Assembly (NCBI GenBank): GCA_002311645.1
Contig: DBYW01000050.1
Location: 107,448-171,447, forward strand
Reading direction: 5' to 3'
DNA length: 64,000 nt
Origin: Bacteroidales bacterium UBA1176
GTDB lineage: Bacteria > Bacteroidota > Bacteroidia > Bacteroidales > WCHB1-69
Notes under the pieces: generated by a model
What the model was told of the DNA's origin: nothing
The model's input: the letters and a program-made list of their open reading frames with translations, nothing else
Database searches by the model: none
Made by a program: the position numbers and the translations under genes
Shown: positions 8,857 to 17,862 of the stretch, piece after piece
How positions within the stretch are numbered: the stretch's first letter is position 1
Layout: the number at the start of each line of letters is the position of its first letter

Positions 8857-8884
8857 TTTGTAAACTTTTTTTTGTTTATTTTTG
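8857..8884 (+). promoter_or_regulatory. Bacteroidota-type promoter of dnaA
   Basis: A TTTG element (8857-8860) and a -7 box TATTTTTG (8877-8884) separated by 16 bases lie in the A/T-rich 185-base gap upstream of dnaA. A transcript starting just after 8890 would have a leader of about 70 bases. I saw no cluster of TTATCCACA-like DnaA boxes here, so there is no support for oriC in this gap. Confidence 0.55.
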
Positions 8885-8959
8885 CCATCTGGAAAAACGA
8901 ATGGCTGAGAGGCCATAATTCGTTGAGAATGAGAAAAAATAAAAATTGTTACGAGTAAG

Positions 8960-10411
8960 ATGAGCGAAATTACGAAAGACTACACCAAAGTTTGGAATAA
9001 GTGCTTGGGGATGATACATGACATTGTGGAGGAAGATGCGTACGAGACATGGTTTCTCCCCATCGTGCCGGTTTCTTTGGAAGAGGACACGCTTGTGCTC
9101 CAGTTGCCGAGCCACCTCTTCTACGAGTTTTTGGAAGAACACTACGTCAATGTGCTGAAGAGCGTCATCAAGAAGGAGATTGGCCCCATGGCGAAACTGA
9201 AATACAAGGTGATTATGGAACAGCAGCCCGACCCTGCCCAGTCGCAGACCATCACGCTGCCGTCGCACAACCGTCCCGCCGTGAGCAACCCGCCATCCTT
9301 GGCCCCCATTGACGTGTACCAGACGCCCAACCGCGATATTCCGGACCCCTTTGTGCTGCCCGGCATCCAAAAGCACAAGATCCCATCCAACCTGGTGGAA
9401 ACGCTGACTTTCGACAACTACATCGAAGGCGATTGCAACCGTCTGGCGCGCTCCGCGGGCTGGGCCATCGCCAAGGCGCCCGGACAGACGTCGTTCAACC
9501 CGCTTTTCATCTATTCCGACGTGGGGCTTGGAAAAACGCACTTGGCAAACGCCATCGGAATCCAGACCAAGATCAACCATCCGGACAAGACGGTCGTCTA
9601 TGTGAGCTGCGATACTTTCTACCAGCAATATGTGGAGGCGCTTCGCAACAAGAATATCAACGATTTTATTTGGTTCTACCAGCAGTCTGTGGATATGCTG
9701 ATTATCGACGATATCCAGTTTATCGCGGGCGGCAAGGGGAAGACTCAGGAGGCGTTTTTCCATATATTCAACTCGCTGCACCAGCACAACAAGCAGATCA
9801 TCATCACATCCGACAAGTCGCCGGTTGAGATCACGGGCTTCGAGCCGCGCTTGCTTAACCGTTTCAAATGGGGGCTTACGGCCGATTTGCAGGTGCCAGA
9901 CTTGGAGACGCGCATCGCCATCATCAACAAGAAACTGGAAAACAACGGCATCACCTTCCCCAAGGAGGTGGTGGAATACCTGGCCCTGCGCATCACGTCC
10001 AACACCCGGGAACTGGAAGGCGCCATGATCGCCATCCTTGCGCAGGCCTCCCTCAACCATCGTGCTATCACGGTTGACCTGGCCAAGGAGATGGTCGACA
10101 AATACGTCAAGACCAATGCCAAGGAGATCTCCATCGAGTACATACAAAAGATCGTTTGCGACTATTTCAAGATCTCCGCGGAGGCTATCAATGCGCGGAC
10201 TCGTCGCCGCGACATCGTGCAGGCACGCCAACTCAGCATGTATTTTGCCAAGAAATACACCAAGTTGCCCCTTACCATCATCGGCGCCTATTGCGGCAAC
10301 AAGGACCACGCGACCGTGCTGCACGCCTGCCGGACCATCAGCAACTTGTACGAAACCGACAAAAAAATGAAGCTTTATGTGGATGATATCGACAAGAAGA
10401 TGAAAATTTAG
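8960..10411 (+). CDS. dnaA: Chromosomal replication initiator protein DnaA
   Basis: Binds DnaA boxes at oriC and opens the origin; 483 residues. Domain I (1-85) begins with TKVWNKCLGMIH and WF at 31-32. A Pro-rich linker spans 88-140. The AAA+ domain has P-loop DVGLGKTHL (187-195), Walker B MLIIDDIQF (246-254) and RLLNRFKWGL as the arginine-finger region. Domain IV ends with RRRDIVQARQLSMYFAKK and GNKDHATVLHACRT, the DnaA signature that contacts the box. The P-loop starts SDVGLGKT where most DnaA proteins have a glycine first, a small oddity. No dnaN neighbour; recJ follows. Single transcription unit with its own promoter. Confidence 0.97.
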   Translation: MSEITKDYTKVWNKCLGMIHDIVEEDAYETWFLPIVPVSLEEDTLVLQLPSHLFYEFLEEHYVNVLKSVIKKEIGPMAKLKYKVIMEQQPDPAQSQTITLPSHNRPAVSNPPSLAPIDVYQTPNRDIPDPFVLPGIQKHKIPSNLVETLTFDNYIEGDCNRLARSAGWAIAKAPGQTSFNPLFIYSDVGLGKTHLANAIGIQTKINHPDKTVVYVSCDTFYQQYVEALRNKNINDFIWFYQQSVDMLIIDDIQFIAGGKGKTQEAFFHIFNSLHQHNKQIIITSDKSPVEITGFEPRLLNRFKWGLTADLQVPDLETRIAIINKKLENNGITFPKEVVEYLALRITSNTRELEGAMIAILAQASLNHRAITVDLAKEMVDKYVKTNAKEISIEYIQKIVCDYFKISAEAINARTRRRDIVQARQLSMYFAKKYTKLPLTIIGAYCGNKDHATVLHACRTISNLYETDKKMKLYVDDIDKKMKI

Positions 10412-10433
10412 AAAAACGCTGCCTGCTCTTGAC

Positions 10434-10459
10434 TTTGTGAAAAATAATTTTTATTTTTG
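10434..10459 (+). promoter_or_regulatory. Probable recJ promoter
   Basis: TTTG (10434-10437) and -7 box TATTTTTG (10452-10459) lie between dnaA and recJ, 24 bases before the recJ start. The spacing of 14 bases is shorter than usual, so the upstream element is less certain than the -7 box. Confidence 0.45.
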
Positions 10460-10482
10460 CAGGTTGATAAAAATGTGAAATT

Positions 10483-12255
10483 ATGAATAAAAAGTGGATA
10501 TGCCAGCAACTTCCGGATGACGCGGCCACGGCACGGCTCGCGAGCCAACTCTCCATAGAAAAACCGCTTGCAGCCCTTTTGATTCAAAGAGGCATCTCCA
10601 CTCCCGAGGCGGCTGCCGAATTCTTCAACCCCGACATCACAAAACTTCACAACCCCTTCTTGATGAAAGACATGGACAAGGCCGTCAAACGCCTTTCCAA
10701 TGCCATTATCAACAATGAGAAAATCCTCGTCTACGGCGACTACGACGTCGACGGCACTTCCGCTGTCGCACTCCTGTACTCCTTCCTTTGTGAGATTATC
10801 GGCACGGAGTCCAAAGATCTCGTGGAATACTATATACCCGACCGCTATACCGAAGGCTACGGCATCTCCGACCAGGGCGTGGAATATTGTCATGAGAACA
10901 ACATCAGCCTGCTGATTTCCCTGGACTGCGGCATCAAGGCCAACGACAAAGTGGAAATGGCCAACAAGTTGGGCGTCGATGTCATCATCTGCGACCATCA
11001 CCTCGAGGGCGACGAGCTGCCCCAGGCTGTCGCAATCCTCGACCCTAAACGCAAAGACTGCGCCTACCCGTACAAGGAACTCTCCGGTTGCGGCGTCGGC
11101 TTTAAACTTATACAGGGTTACTGCCAACAATATAAGCTGCCCGACCAGCTCTGGCTCTCCCGCATGGACCTCGTCGCCATCAGCATCGCGTCGGACATCG
11201 TGGCTATCACCGGCGAGAACCGCATCCTCGCGCACTTCGGCCTCGAAATCATCAACAAGTTCCCCAGAATGGGCATCAAATCCATTCTCGACCAGTCCGG
11301 CATCAAGATCCATTATCCTTTCAAGGAGGAGACTATCTTCTCCCGCGTGATCTCCATCTCCGACCTCGTCTTTTATGTCGGTCCCCGCATCAATGCGGCC
11401 GGGCGCATGAAAAGCGGACGCGAGTCGGTGCGCCTGTTTATCGTCGAGGACGAGGACAAGTCCGCCGATATCGGCAAGCGCATCAATACCCAGAACGAAC
11501 AGCGTAAGGAGCAAGACAGGAATGCCACGGAGGAGGCCATCCACATGATCAAAGGCTCCCACGAATATATCGGACGCAAAAGTATCGTCATCTATAACCC
11601 CAATTGGTTCAAGGGTATCATCGGTATCGTGGCCTCCCGCCTCGTGGAGGTCTTCTACAAACCCACCATCGTCTTGACCAAGTCCTCCGACGGGCTCATT
11701 ACCGGCTCCGCCCGTTCCGTCAAGGAATTCAATATCTACGACGGTATAGACTCCTGCTCCGACCTGCTTGAACATTTCGGAGGCCATAAGTTCGCAGCCG
11801 GCCTCTCCATGAAAGAAGAGAATCTCGAGGAATTTATCGAAAAGTTTGAAGCCTACGTGAGCGAGAACCTCGACGAGACCTCCACGATCCCGGAAATTTC
11901 CGTTGATATGCCTCTTGACCTCTCGGAGGTCACCCACAGCTTTATGAACCACCTCAAGCAATTCGCCCCCTTCGGCCCGGGCAATATGGAACCCGTCTTC
12001 CAGTCCAATGGCCTCGTGGATGAAGGCATGGGACGCATTGTCGGCGACAAGCACCTCAAATGCCGTGTCCTTTATCCCGACCGTGTGGTGCAGCCCATTG
12101 ATGTCATTGCATTCAACATGAAGGATAAATTGCCTCTCATCAAAGATAACAAGTCCTTCGACATGCTCTATCATGTTGAGGAGAATGTTTGGAACAATGT
12201 GGTGAATATCCAGCTGAACGCCAAGGATATCCGTCCAAGCAACGGCAATCTATAA
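10483..12255 (+). CDS. recJ: Single-stranded-DNA-specific exonuclease RecJ
   Basis: A 5'-3' single-strand DNA exonuclease used in RecF recombination, mismatch and base-excision repair; 590 residues, normal for RecJ. DHH-family motifs in order: VYGDYDVDGTSA (motif I), LDCGIKANDKVE (motif II), IICDHHLEGD (motif III, the DHH triad) and LDPKRKDCAYPYKELSGCGV. After the DHHA1 region comes GSARSVKEFNIYD and HFGGHKFAAGLSM, which bind the substrate 5' side. A C-terminal OB-like domain closes the protein. It follows dnaA by 71 bases; the glycosyltransferase after it starts 11 bases past its stop, so both could share a transcript. Confidence 0.96.
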   Translation: MNKKWICQQLPDDAATARLASQLSIEKPLAALLIQRGISTPEAAAEFFNPDITKLHNPFLMKDMDKAVKRLSNAIINNEKILVYGDYDVDGTSAVALLYSFLCEIIGTESKDLVEYYIPDRYTEGYGISDQGVEYCHENNISLLISLDCGIKANDKVEMANKLGVDVIICDHHLEGDELPQAVAILDPKRKDCAYPYKELSGCGVGFKLIQGYCQQYKLPDQLWLSRMDLVAISIASDIVAITGENRILAHFGLEIINKFPRMGIKSILDQSGIKIHYPFKEETIFSRVISISDLVFYVGPRINAAGRMKSGRESVRLFIVEDEDKSADIGKRINTQNEQRKEQDRNATEEAIHMIKGSHEYIGRKSIVIYNPNWFKGIIGIVASRLVEVFYKPTIVLTKSSDGLITGSARSVKEFNIYDGIDSCSDLLEHFGGHKFAAGLSMKEENLEEFIEKFEAYVSENLDETSTIPEISVDMPLDLSEVTHSFMNHLKQFAPFGPGNMEPVFQSNGLVDEGMGRIVGDKHLKCRVLYPDRVVQPIDVIAFNMKDKLPLIKDNKSFDMLYHVEENVWNNVVNIQLNAKDIRPSNGNL

Positions 12256-12266
12256 ATCCTTTTGCG

Positions 12267-13391
12267 ATGAAAATCGCTGTCAACACACGACTTCTTCTGA
12301 AAGACAGGCTTGAAGGAATCGGATGGTTCACGCATGAGAGCCTTCGCCGAATTGTTGCACAGCATCCCGAGCACCATTTCTATTTCCTGTTCGACCGTCC
12401 ATACGACGAACAGTTTGTCTATGCTTCCAATGTGACGCCGGTGGTGGCCCATCCGCAGGCGCGCCACCCCTATCTGTGGTATCTCTTTTTCGAGTGTGGC
12501 ATACCCTCCAAGCTGCGTTCCATCCGGCCAGACTTGTTCCTCTCAACCGATGGCTGGATTCCGTTGCATTTGCGTGACACCAAGTGCGTCAATGTGATAC
12601 ACGACCTTAACTTTGCCCATCATCGCGATTTTATCAAGCCTGTCGTTTTGCGCTACTACGACCGTTTTTTTCCGCGGTTCGCCCAGTCGGCAGACCGAAT
12701 TGCCACCGTCTCGGAATACACGCGCCAGGATATTCACCAGACGTACAATGTCTCTTTGGATAAGATCGACGTTGTCTACAACGGCTGCAACGAGTTGTTT
12801 AGACCTTTCACAACAGAAGAACAGCGGCAGGTGCGGGAACAGTACGCTTGCGGGTGCCCGTATTTCTTGTTTGTGGGACTGATTCACAAGCGGAAAAATC
12901 TCGCAAATATCTTCCGTGCTTTCGATGACTTCAAGTCTCGTGAGCAGTCCAACGCGAAGCTGTTGGTGGTGGGCGACAAGAAATGGTGGCAGGGAGAGAT
13001 TGAGGACACCTACGAGGCAATGCGTTTCAAGGGTGATGTCGTGATGTTGGGCCGACAACCTATGGAAACATTGTGCCTGTTGTACTCTTCTGCGCGTGCG
13101 TTGGTGTATGCGTCTCTGTTTGAGGGTTTTGGAATACCCATTGTGGAGGCTTTCCACGCCGAGACGGCTGTGATAACCTCCAATGTCACCTCCATGCCGG
13201 AGGTGGCGGGCGATGCGGCGTTGCTCGTCGACCCCCACAGCGTGTCGCAAATCTCCGATGCCATGCTTGCGCTTTGGAAAGATGACCTGCTGCGCGATGG
13301 ACTCATCGCCAAAGGACGCACCCGACGCGAACTTTTCAGCTGGCAGCAAACCGCTGACCGACTTTGGCATTGTGTGGAAAATGTCTTGTAA
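12267..13391 (+). CDS. Glycosyltransferase, GT4 family
   Basis: A GT-B-fold glycosyltransferase of 374 residues. The C-terminal Rossmann domain shows FLFVGLIHKRKNLANIFRAF (donor-binding region) and YASLFEGFGIPIVEAFHAETAVITSN, with the EX7E-type pair (glutamates of FEGFG and VEAF) that defines family GT4; SMPEVAGDAALLVDP follows. The N-terminal half starts MKIAVNTRLL and includes GIGWFTHESL. There is no signal peptide, so it acts on the cytoplasmic face of the inner membrane. Likely in assembly of a surface polysaccharide or lipid-linked glycan; donor and acceptor cannot be read. It stands alone among repair and peptidase genes, not in a polysaccharide cluster. The start at 12267 gives the natural N-terminus. 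Confidence 0.88.
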   Translation: MKIAVNTRLLLKDRLEGIGWFTHESLRRIVAQHPEHHFYFLFDRPYDEQFVYASNVTPVVAHPQARHPYLWYLFFECGIPSKLRSIRPDLFLSTDGWIPLHLRDTKCVNVIHDLNFAHHRDFIKPVVLRYYDRFFPRFAQSADRIATVSEYTRQDIHQTYNVSLDKIDVVYNGCNELFRPFTTEEQRQVREQYACGCPYFLFVGLIHKRKNLANIFRAFDDFKSREQSNAKLLVVGDKKWWQGEIEDTYEAMRFKGDVVMLGRQPMETLCLLYSSARALVYASLFEGFGIPIVEAFHAETAVITSNVTSMPEVAGDAALLVDPHSVSQISDAMLALWKDDLLRDGLIAKGRTRRELFSWQQTADRLWHCVENVL

Positions 13392-13413
13392 CGTATATAA
13401 AACACTTCCTTTC

Positions 13414-14715
13414 ATGAAAAAGAGTCTTCTTACTTTGGTGATGGTTTTGTCCTTGCTGGTGGCATTCAGCCAGGATAGCAATCAAGTGCGCCAATACATT
13501 TGCGACCTCGCCTCGCCTGCTTTCCATGGGCGCGGCTATGCCTACAATGGCGACAGTATCGCGGCGGAGTATCTCCGTGCACAACTCCGTCAGATTGGCG
13601 TGGAACCCTTCGTGAAGGACTATTACCATCGATATGGGTTCAATGTCTATGCTATGGAAGGAACCGTGAAAGCCGCACTCGACGGCAAGTCGCTGCGCCC
13701 GTGGGACGACTTTGCCCTGGCGCCCTTTTCTCATCCGGCAGACGGGACGTTCCAGCTGTTGCCCATCAACCCGTCTGATATTCTGGATCCCGACAAATTG
13801 CTGGGTTTTTGTCAGAAGAACAGCGCGGTCCTGTCAAAAAGTCTGGCTTTCGTCGACATGTCGCTCTGCACGGATGCGGAAGATGCGAAGAAACTCAACT
13901 CGATATTCCGTCAGCTGGCATGGTATAACGGCCAGTTGCCGTTCCGGGGCTTCCTGGTGGCGGTGAAAGACATTCCTGTGTGGTCGTTCGCGTCGGCGCA
14001 AAGCTCGTGTGATTATGTGATGGCGTACATCCATCCTCGTAAGATGAAGAAACACTCGAAGTTGACATTGTCCTATAGCAATGTGTTAGCCTATCATCCC
14101 ACCCAGAATGTGTGTGGCATGTTGCGCGGCACGGGCGAGCCTGACAGCTTGGTGCTGGTTTGCGGGCATTACGACCATCTCGGCCAGATGGGGGAGAGCG
14201 TTGTTTTTCCCGGTGCGCATGACAATGCTTCCGGTGCCTCGTCTGTGCTTGACATGGCGCGCCACTACAAGAAGAATCCGCCTTATTATACCACCTTGTT
14301 CCTGCTCTTTAGTGGAGAGGAGGCGGGCCTGATGGGATCCACAGCTTTTGTGAAGGACTCGTTGTTTGACTTCTCCAAAGTGAAGATGGTCCTCAATGTG
14401 GACTTGATGTGCGGTGGCGCCGACGGTATCATGATGGTGAACGCGCAGAGTGACAACACCAAGGCCTTTTATCAGGCGATGGTTGAGTATAACGACGAGG
14501 CACACCTCGTCAAGGAGGTGCGTTCGCGTGCCAATGCTGCCAACAGCGACCATTATCCTTTCACGGCCAAGGGCATGCCTGCCGTGTTCATTTATACCCT
14601 GGGCGGACGTGTCGGCGGGTATCATAACCCTGACGACGTGTGCGACAAGTGCGGGTTGGAATCGTACGAGGGCATCGTCACGTTGCTGCTCAAGTCATTG
14701 GAGAAGGTGAGGTGA
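13414..14715 (+). CDS. Secreted M28-family zinc metallopeptidase
   Basis: A 433-residue exported peptidase. Signal peptide MKKSLLTLVMVLSLLVAFSQ (1-20). The M28 di-zinc site is complete: VCGHYDHLG (His), PGAHDNASG (bridging Asp), FSGEEAGLMG (catalytic and ligand Glu), LNVDLM (Asp) and VGGYHNPDD (His). The segment between signal and catalytic domain resembles a PA-like insert. M28 enzymes are mostly aminopeptidases; in Bacteroidota they are common periplasmic or surface peptidases that feed on peptides. The preceding GT gene ends 22 bases upstream. No lipobox, so periplasmic or released. The exact substrate is unknown. Confidence 0.92.
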   Translation: MKKSLLTLVMVLSLLVAFSQDSNQVRQYICDLASPAFHGRGYAYNGDSIAAEYLRAQLRQIGVEPFVKDYYHRYGFNVYAMEGTVKAALDGKSLRPWDDFALAPFSHPADGTFQLLPINPSDILDPDKLLGFCQKNSAVLSKSLAFVDMSLCTDAEDAKKLNSIFRQLAWYNGQLPFRGFLVAVKDIPVWSFASAQSSCDYVMAYIHPRKMKKHSKLTLSYSNVLAYHPTQNVCGMLRGTGEPDSLVLVCGHYDHLGQMGESVVFPGAHDNASGASSVLDMARHYKKNPPYYTTLFLLFSGEEAGLMGSTAFVKDSLFDFSKVKMVLNVDLMCGGADGIMMVNAQSDNTKAFYQAMVEYNDEAHLVKEVRSRANAANSDHYPFTAKGMPAVFIYTLGGRVGGYHNPDDVCDKCGLESYEGIVTLLLKSLEKVR

Positions 14716-14733
14716 TGCAAGAATAGGGGATAA

Positions 14734-14763
14734 GAAAAACGGAAGCACCATAAATGCTTCCGT
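14734..14763 (-). terminator. Rho-independent terminator of the initiator tRNA gene
   Basis: A perfect 9-bp stem (ACGGAAGCA at 14739-14747 with TGCTTCCGT at 14755-14763) around a 7-base loop. Read on the reverse strand it is followed by TTTTTCTTAT, the expected U-tract, and lies just 3' of the tRNA. On the forward strand there is no T-run, so it serves the tRNA better than the M28 gene. Confidence 0.75.
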
Positions 14764-14768
14764 TGGCT

Positions 14769-14843
<75 letters not shown>

Positions 14844-14925
14844 ATGTTTACGGCTGCAAAAATACATTTTTTTTCGATATGTCTTTGGAATGAAAAAAAA
14901 TATTTTTTTCGTATTGTTTTTTTTG

Positions 14926-14933
14926 TATTTTTG
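14926..14933 (+). promoter_or_regulatory. -7 box of the rpsA promoter
   Basis: TATTTTTG followed by C, in a T-rich stretch, 75 bases upstream of rpsA. No good TTTG at the expected -33 distance. The resulting leader would be about 65 bases long; I see no clear regulatory structure in it. Confidence 0.55.
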
Positions 14934-15007
14934 CACACTCCTTTCGTAAGAGGCTCTGCGACTGAGTATCAATAAATTAACCTCATAGTCTAATCTTAAA
15001 AAACCTA

Positions 15008-16999
15008 ATGTCCGAGGTAAAACAGGACAAATTTTTTATGTCAGAAGAAATCATCAACAACCCCGAAGAGCAAGCCGCACAGGTTGAAAATCAGGTTGAG
15101 AACGTGGTCGAAGCCGCAAATGAGGCCGTTGAAGTTGCAGCAGAAGCTGTTGAAAACGTTGCCGAGGCTCCCGCAGAAGAGCCCAAGGCTCCGAGACCCC
15201 GCAAGATGAGAGAATTTGAAAACGCCTACGGCTCTCTTGAGAACTTCGATTGGAATAAGATCGACACGGAGGAATCCAGATATTCTGCCGATGAGAAAGC
15301 CCGCCTGGAGGATCTTTACACCAAGTCCTTCAAGTCTATCGACGAGAACGCCGTTATCATGGGTAAAGTTGTCTCCATCAACTCCCGCGAGGTGGTTGTC
15401 AACATCGGTTTCAAGTCCGACGGCGTCATCAACGCTTCCGAACTTCGTTACAACCCCGATCTCAAGATCGGCGACGAAATCGAAGTCTACGTGGAAAGCC
15501 AGGAAGATGCCAACGGCCAACTCCAACTCTCCCACAAGCGTGCCCTCATCCTCAAGTCTTGGCAACGTGTCAACGAAGCCTACGACAACCAAGAGGTTAT
15601 CACCGGTTATGTCAAGGGCAAGACCAAAGGCGGTCTCATCGTCGACATCTTCGGCATCGAGGCTTTCTTGCCGGGTTCCCAAATCGATGTCAAACCCATT
15701 CGCGACTACGACGTGTATGTTGACAAGACCATGGAATTCAAGGTCGTCAAGATCAACCACGAGTACAAGAATGTCGTTGTCTCCCACAAGGCTCTCATTG
15801 AAGCCGAGCTCGAAGCTCAAAAGGACGAGATCATCAGCAAGCTCGAAAAGGGTCAGATCATCGAAGGTACCGTCAAGAACATCGTTTCTTACGGCGCATT
15901 TGTCGACTTGGGCGGCGTGGATGGACTTATCCATATCACCGACCTGTCTTGGGGTCGTATCACCAACCCTGAAGAGGTGGTTCAACTCGACCAGAAAATC
16001 AATGTCGTCATCTTGGGATTCGACGAAGGCAAGAAACGCATCGCTTTGGGTCTCAAGCAACTCACCCCGCATCCTTGGGACAAGCTCGACCCGAATTTGA
16101 AGGTTGGCGACAAGGTGAAGGGCAAAGTCGTTGTTGTTAACGACTACGGCGCTTTCGTGGAAATCATCCCGGGCGTGGAAGGTCTTATCCACGTTTCCGA
16201 AATGTCTTGGTCCCAGCACTTGCGCACCGCCAAGTATTTTTATAAGGAAGGTGACGAAGTCGAAGCCGTTATCCTTACCCTCAACCGCGAAGAGCGTAAG
16301 ATGTCCCTCGGTGTCAAACAGCTCAAACCGGATCCTTGGATTGACATTCTCACCAAGTATCCTGTGGGCTCCAAACATACGGCTATCGTCCGTAATTTCA
16401 CCAACTTCGGTATTTTCGTTGAACTCGAAGAGGGCGTGGATGGCTTGATTCACATCTCTGACCTGTCTTGGTCCAAGAAAATCAAACATCCGTCTGAATT
16501 CACTAAGACTGATGCTGAAATCGAAGTGGTGGTCCTTGAAGTCGACATCGAGAACCGTCGTCTCAGCTTGGGTCACAAGCAGCTCGAGGAGAATCCTTGG
16601 GATGTCTATGAAACCATCTTCACCGTCGGTTCTGTTCACCAAGGTACCATCACCTCTATCAACGACAAGGGTGCCGTTGTTGCCCTGCCGTACAACATCG
16701 AGGGTTTTGCCTTCAACCGCAATTTGCTGAAAGAAGACAAATCCACCGCTAAGGCTGGTGAGGTGTTGGATTTCATGGTGGTCGATTTCTCCAAAGAGGC
16801 CAAGAAGATCCATCTTTCCCACACCAAGACCTGGCAAATGACCAAGGAAGATGAAGAGCGCATGAAAGAAGAGAGCGCCCGCAAGCAAGCCAAGGAGATC
16901 GCCAAGGTTAACGAAAGCAATGTGGAAAAAGCCACTCTTGGTGACCTCGACGTTCTTCAATCTCTCAAGGAAAACCTTGAAAAAGAAGAGAATAATTAA
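15008..16999 (+). CDS. rpsA: 30S ribosomal protein S1
   Basis: Binds mRNA and brings it to the 30S subunit. 663 residues, longer than E. coli S1 because of an acidic, Ala/Glu/Val-rich N-terminal extension (about residues 12-75). Six S1 (OB-fold) repeats follow; their most recognisable turns are VIMGKVVSINSREVVVNIGF, EVITGYVKGKTKGGLIVDIF, GTVKNIVSYGAFVDLGGVDG, GKVVVVNDYGAFVEIIPGVE, IVRNFTNFGIFVELEEGVDG and GTITSINDKGAVVALPYNIE. Repeats 3-5 are the best conserved. A second in-frame ATG at 15038 begins MSEEIINNPEE and could be the real start. Own promoter upstream and terminator downstream make it monocistronic. Confidence 0.95.
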   Translation: MSEVKQDKFFMSEEIINNPEEQAAQVENQVENVVEAANEAVEVAAEAVENVAEAPAEEPKAPRPRKMREFENAYGSLENFDWNKIDTEESRYSADEKARLEDLYTKSFKSIDENAVIMGKVVSINSREVVVNIGFKSDGVINASELRYNPDLKIGDEIEVYVESQEDANGQLQLSHKRALILKSWQRVNEAYDNQEVITGYVKGKTKGGLIVDIFGIEAFLPGSQIDVKPIRDYDVYVDKTMEFKVVKINHEYKNVVVSHKALIEAELEAQKDEIISKLEKGQIIEGTVKNIVSYGAFVDLGGVDGLIHITDLSWGRITNPEEVVQLDQKINVVILGFDEGKKRIALGLKQLTPHPWDKLDPNLKVGDKVKGKVVVVNDYGAFVEIIPGVEGLIHVSEMSWSQHLRTAKYFYKEGDEVEAVILTLNREERKMSLGVKQLKPDPWIDILTKYPVGSKHTAIVRNFTNFGIFVELEEGVDGLIHISDLSWSKKIKHPSEFTKTDAEIEVVVLEVDIENRRLSLGHKQLEENPWDVYETIFTVGSVHQGTITSINDKGAVVALPYNIEGFAFNRNLLKEDKSTAKAGEVLDFMVVDFSKEAKKIHLSHTKTWQMTKEDEERMKEESARKQAKEIAKVNESNVEKATLGDLDVLQSLKENLEKEENN

Positions 17000-17023
17000 T
17001 CCAAAGGCTAAATAAGTATGAAA

Positions 17024-17052
17024 GGCTGACCGAATGGTCGGCCTTTTTTTTT
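17024..17052 (+). terminator. Rho-independent terminator of rpsA
   Basis: Stem GGCTGACC (17024-17031), loop GAAT, stem GGTCGGCC (17036-17043, with one G:T pair), followed by nine T residues. It lies 24 bases after the rpsA stop. Confidence 0.88.
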
Positions 17053-17073
17053 ATTTTCGCGCCGCAAAATAAA

Positions 17074-17862
17074 ATGGAGATGAAAAAGCTCTTTTTGATA
17101 TATATATTGTTGATAGTTAGTTGTGTGGCCTTTGTTCTCCCGGCATCGGCCCAGCGCTTCGTGGGCTATGTTGCGGCAGGAGCCAACTTCGCCCAAGTGG
17201 AAGGCGACGACCAACATGGCTTCACCAAGGTGGGCGTCAACGCCGGATTAGGATTGAAACTTCCCTTGAACCGCAAGCAGAACATGTCCTTGCTGCTGGA
17301 ATTGCTTTATTCCCAGAAAGGCTCCTACCATAAGGCTGTGCCCAACAATTTCTTCGATACCATCGCCGGCGCGCAAATTGACCCCACAGTGCCATTCAAG
17401 AGAATTTTCTACCGCATCACGTTGGACTATGTCGAGGTACCACTGATGTTCCGTTACGAGGATTTCCGCTCTGGCTTGTCCATCAGTGCTGGCGTCGCCT
17501 GGAGCCGACTCGTCCGAGCCCGCGAAATATACAAGGGCTATACCTATACGACGAATCTTCGCTCGGGCACCTACAACAAAAATGACTGGTCCGGATTGAT
17601 CGATGTCGACATACGCCTCTACAAGAACCTCTCATTAGGGATTCGCTGGGAGATGTCGTTGGTGCCCATACGTGAGATGCAGGTCGGATTCTACTACAAT
17701 GGCGCAGATACGGAATGGGAATGGCGCAGGATGCGCAACCACGTCCTGTCGGCGCGTCTATGCTATTATATCAACGAAAAATACGTAAAAAACACTAAAA
17801 CCAACAACAAGGGGGAGCGTATCGGCACCCCATGGATAAGAGAAATTCCCGACTATGACTAA
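17074..17862 (+). CDS. PorT-family outer-membrane beta-barrel protein
   Basis: A 262-residue exported protein. The signal peptide ends in LPASAQ; a start at the second Met (17080) is equally possible. After it comes the pattern of the OMP_b-brl_2/PorT group: FVGYVAAGANFAQVEGDDQ, VGVNAGLGLKLPL, LLLELLYSQKGSY, with alternating hydrophobic strands and a final aromatic-rich strand. It is predicted to form a small outer-membrane barrel. The last 8 bases overlap the start of the next gene, a lipoprotein, so the two are coupled. PorT itself belongs to type IX secretion, but this broad family includes many other barrels, and no other secretion gene is near. Confidence 0.75.
   Translation: MEMKKLFLIYILLIVSCVAFVLPASAQRFVGYVAAGANFAQVEGDDQHGFTKVGVNAGLGLKLPLNRKQNMSLLLELLYSQKGSYHKAVPNNFFDTIAGAQIDPTVPFKRIFYRITLDYVEVPLMFRYEDFRSGLSISAGVAWSRLVRAREIYKGYTYTTNLRSGTYNKNDWSGLIDVDIRLYKNLSLGIRWEMSLVPIREMQVGFYYNGADTEWEWRRMRNHVLSARLCYYINEKYVKNTKTNNKGERIGTPWIREIPDYD

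Noticed and set aside
8775..8959. Origin of replication next to dnaA
   Set aside because: A/T-rich, but no cluster of DnaA boxes and no usual dnaN neighbour; only a promoter is supported.
10408..12174. Long reverse frame opposite recJ
   Set aside because: Antisense of a clear recJ with all DHH motifs; low-complexity translation and no family match.
15041..16960. Long reverse-strand open frame opposite rpsA
   Set aside because: It mirrors the codon pattern of the S1 gene on the forward strand, has no promoter or recognisable domain, and rpsA is certain.
17074..17862. Type IX secretion component PorT proper
   Set aside because: The family is broad and no other por/gld gene is near; only a PorT-like barrel is supported.
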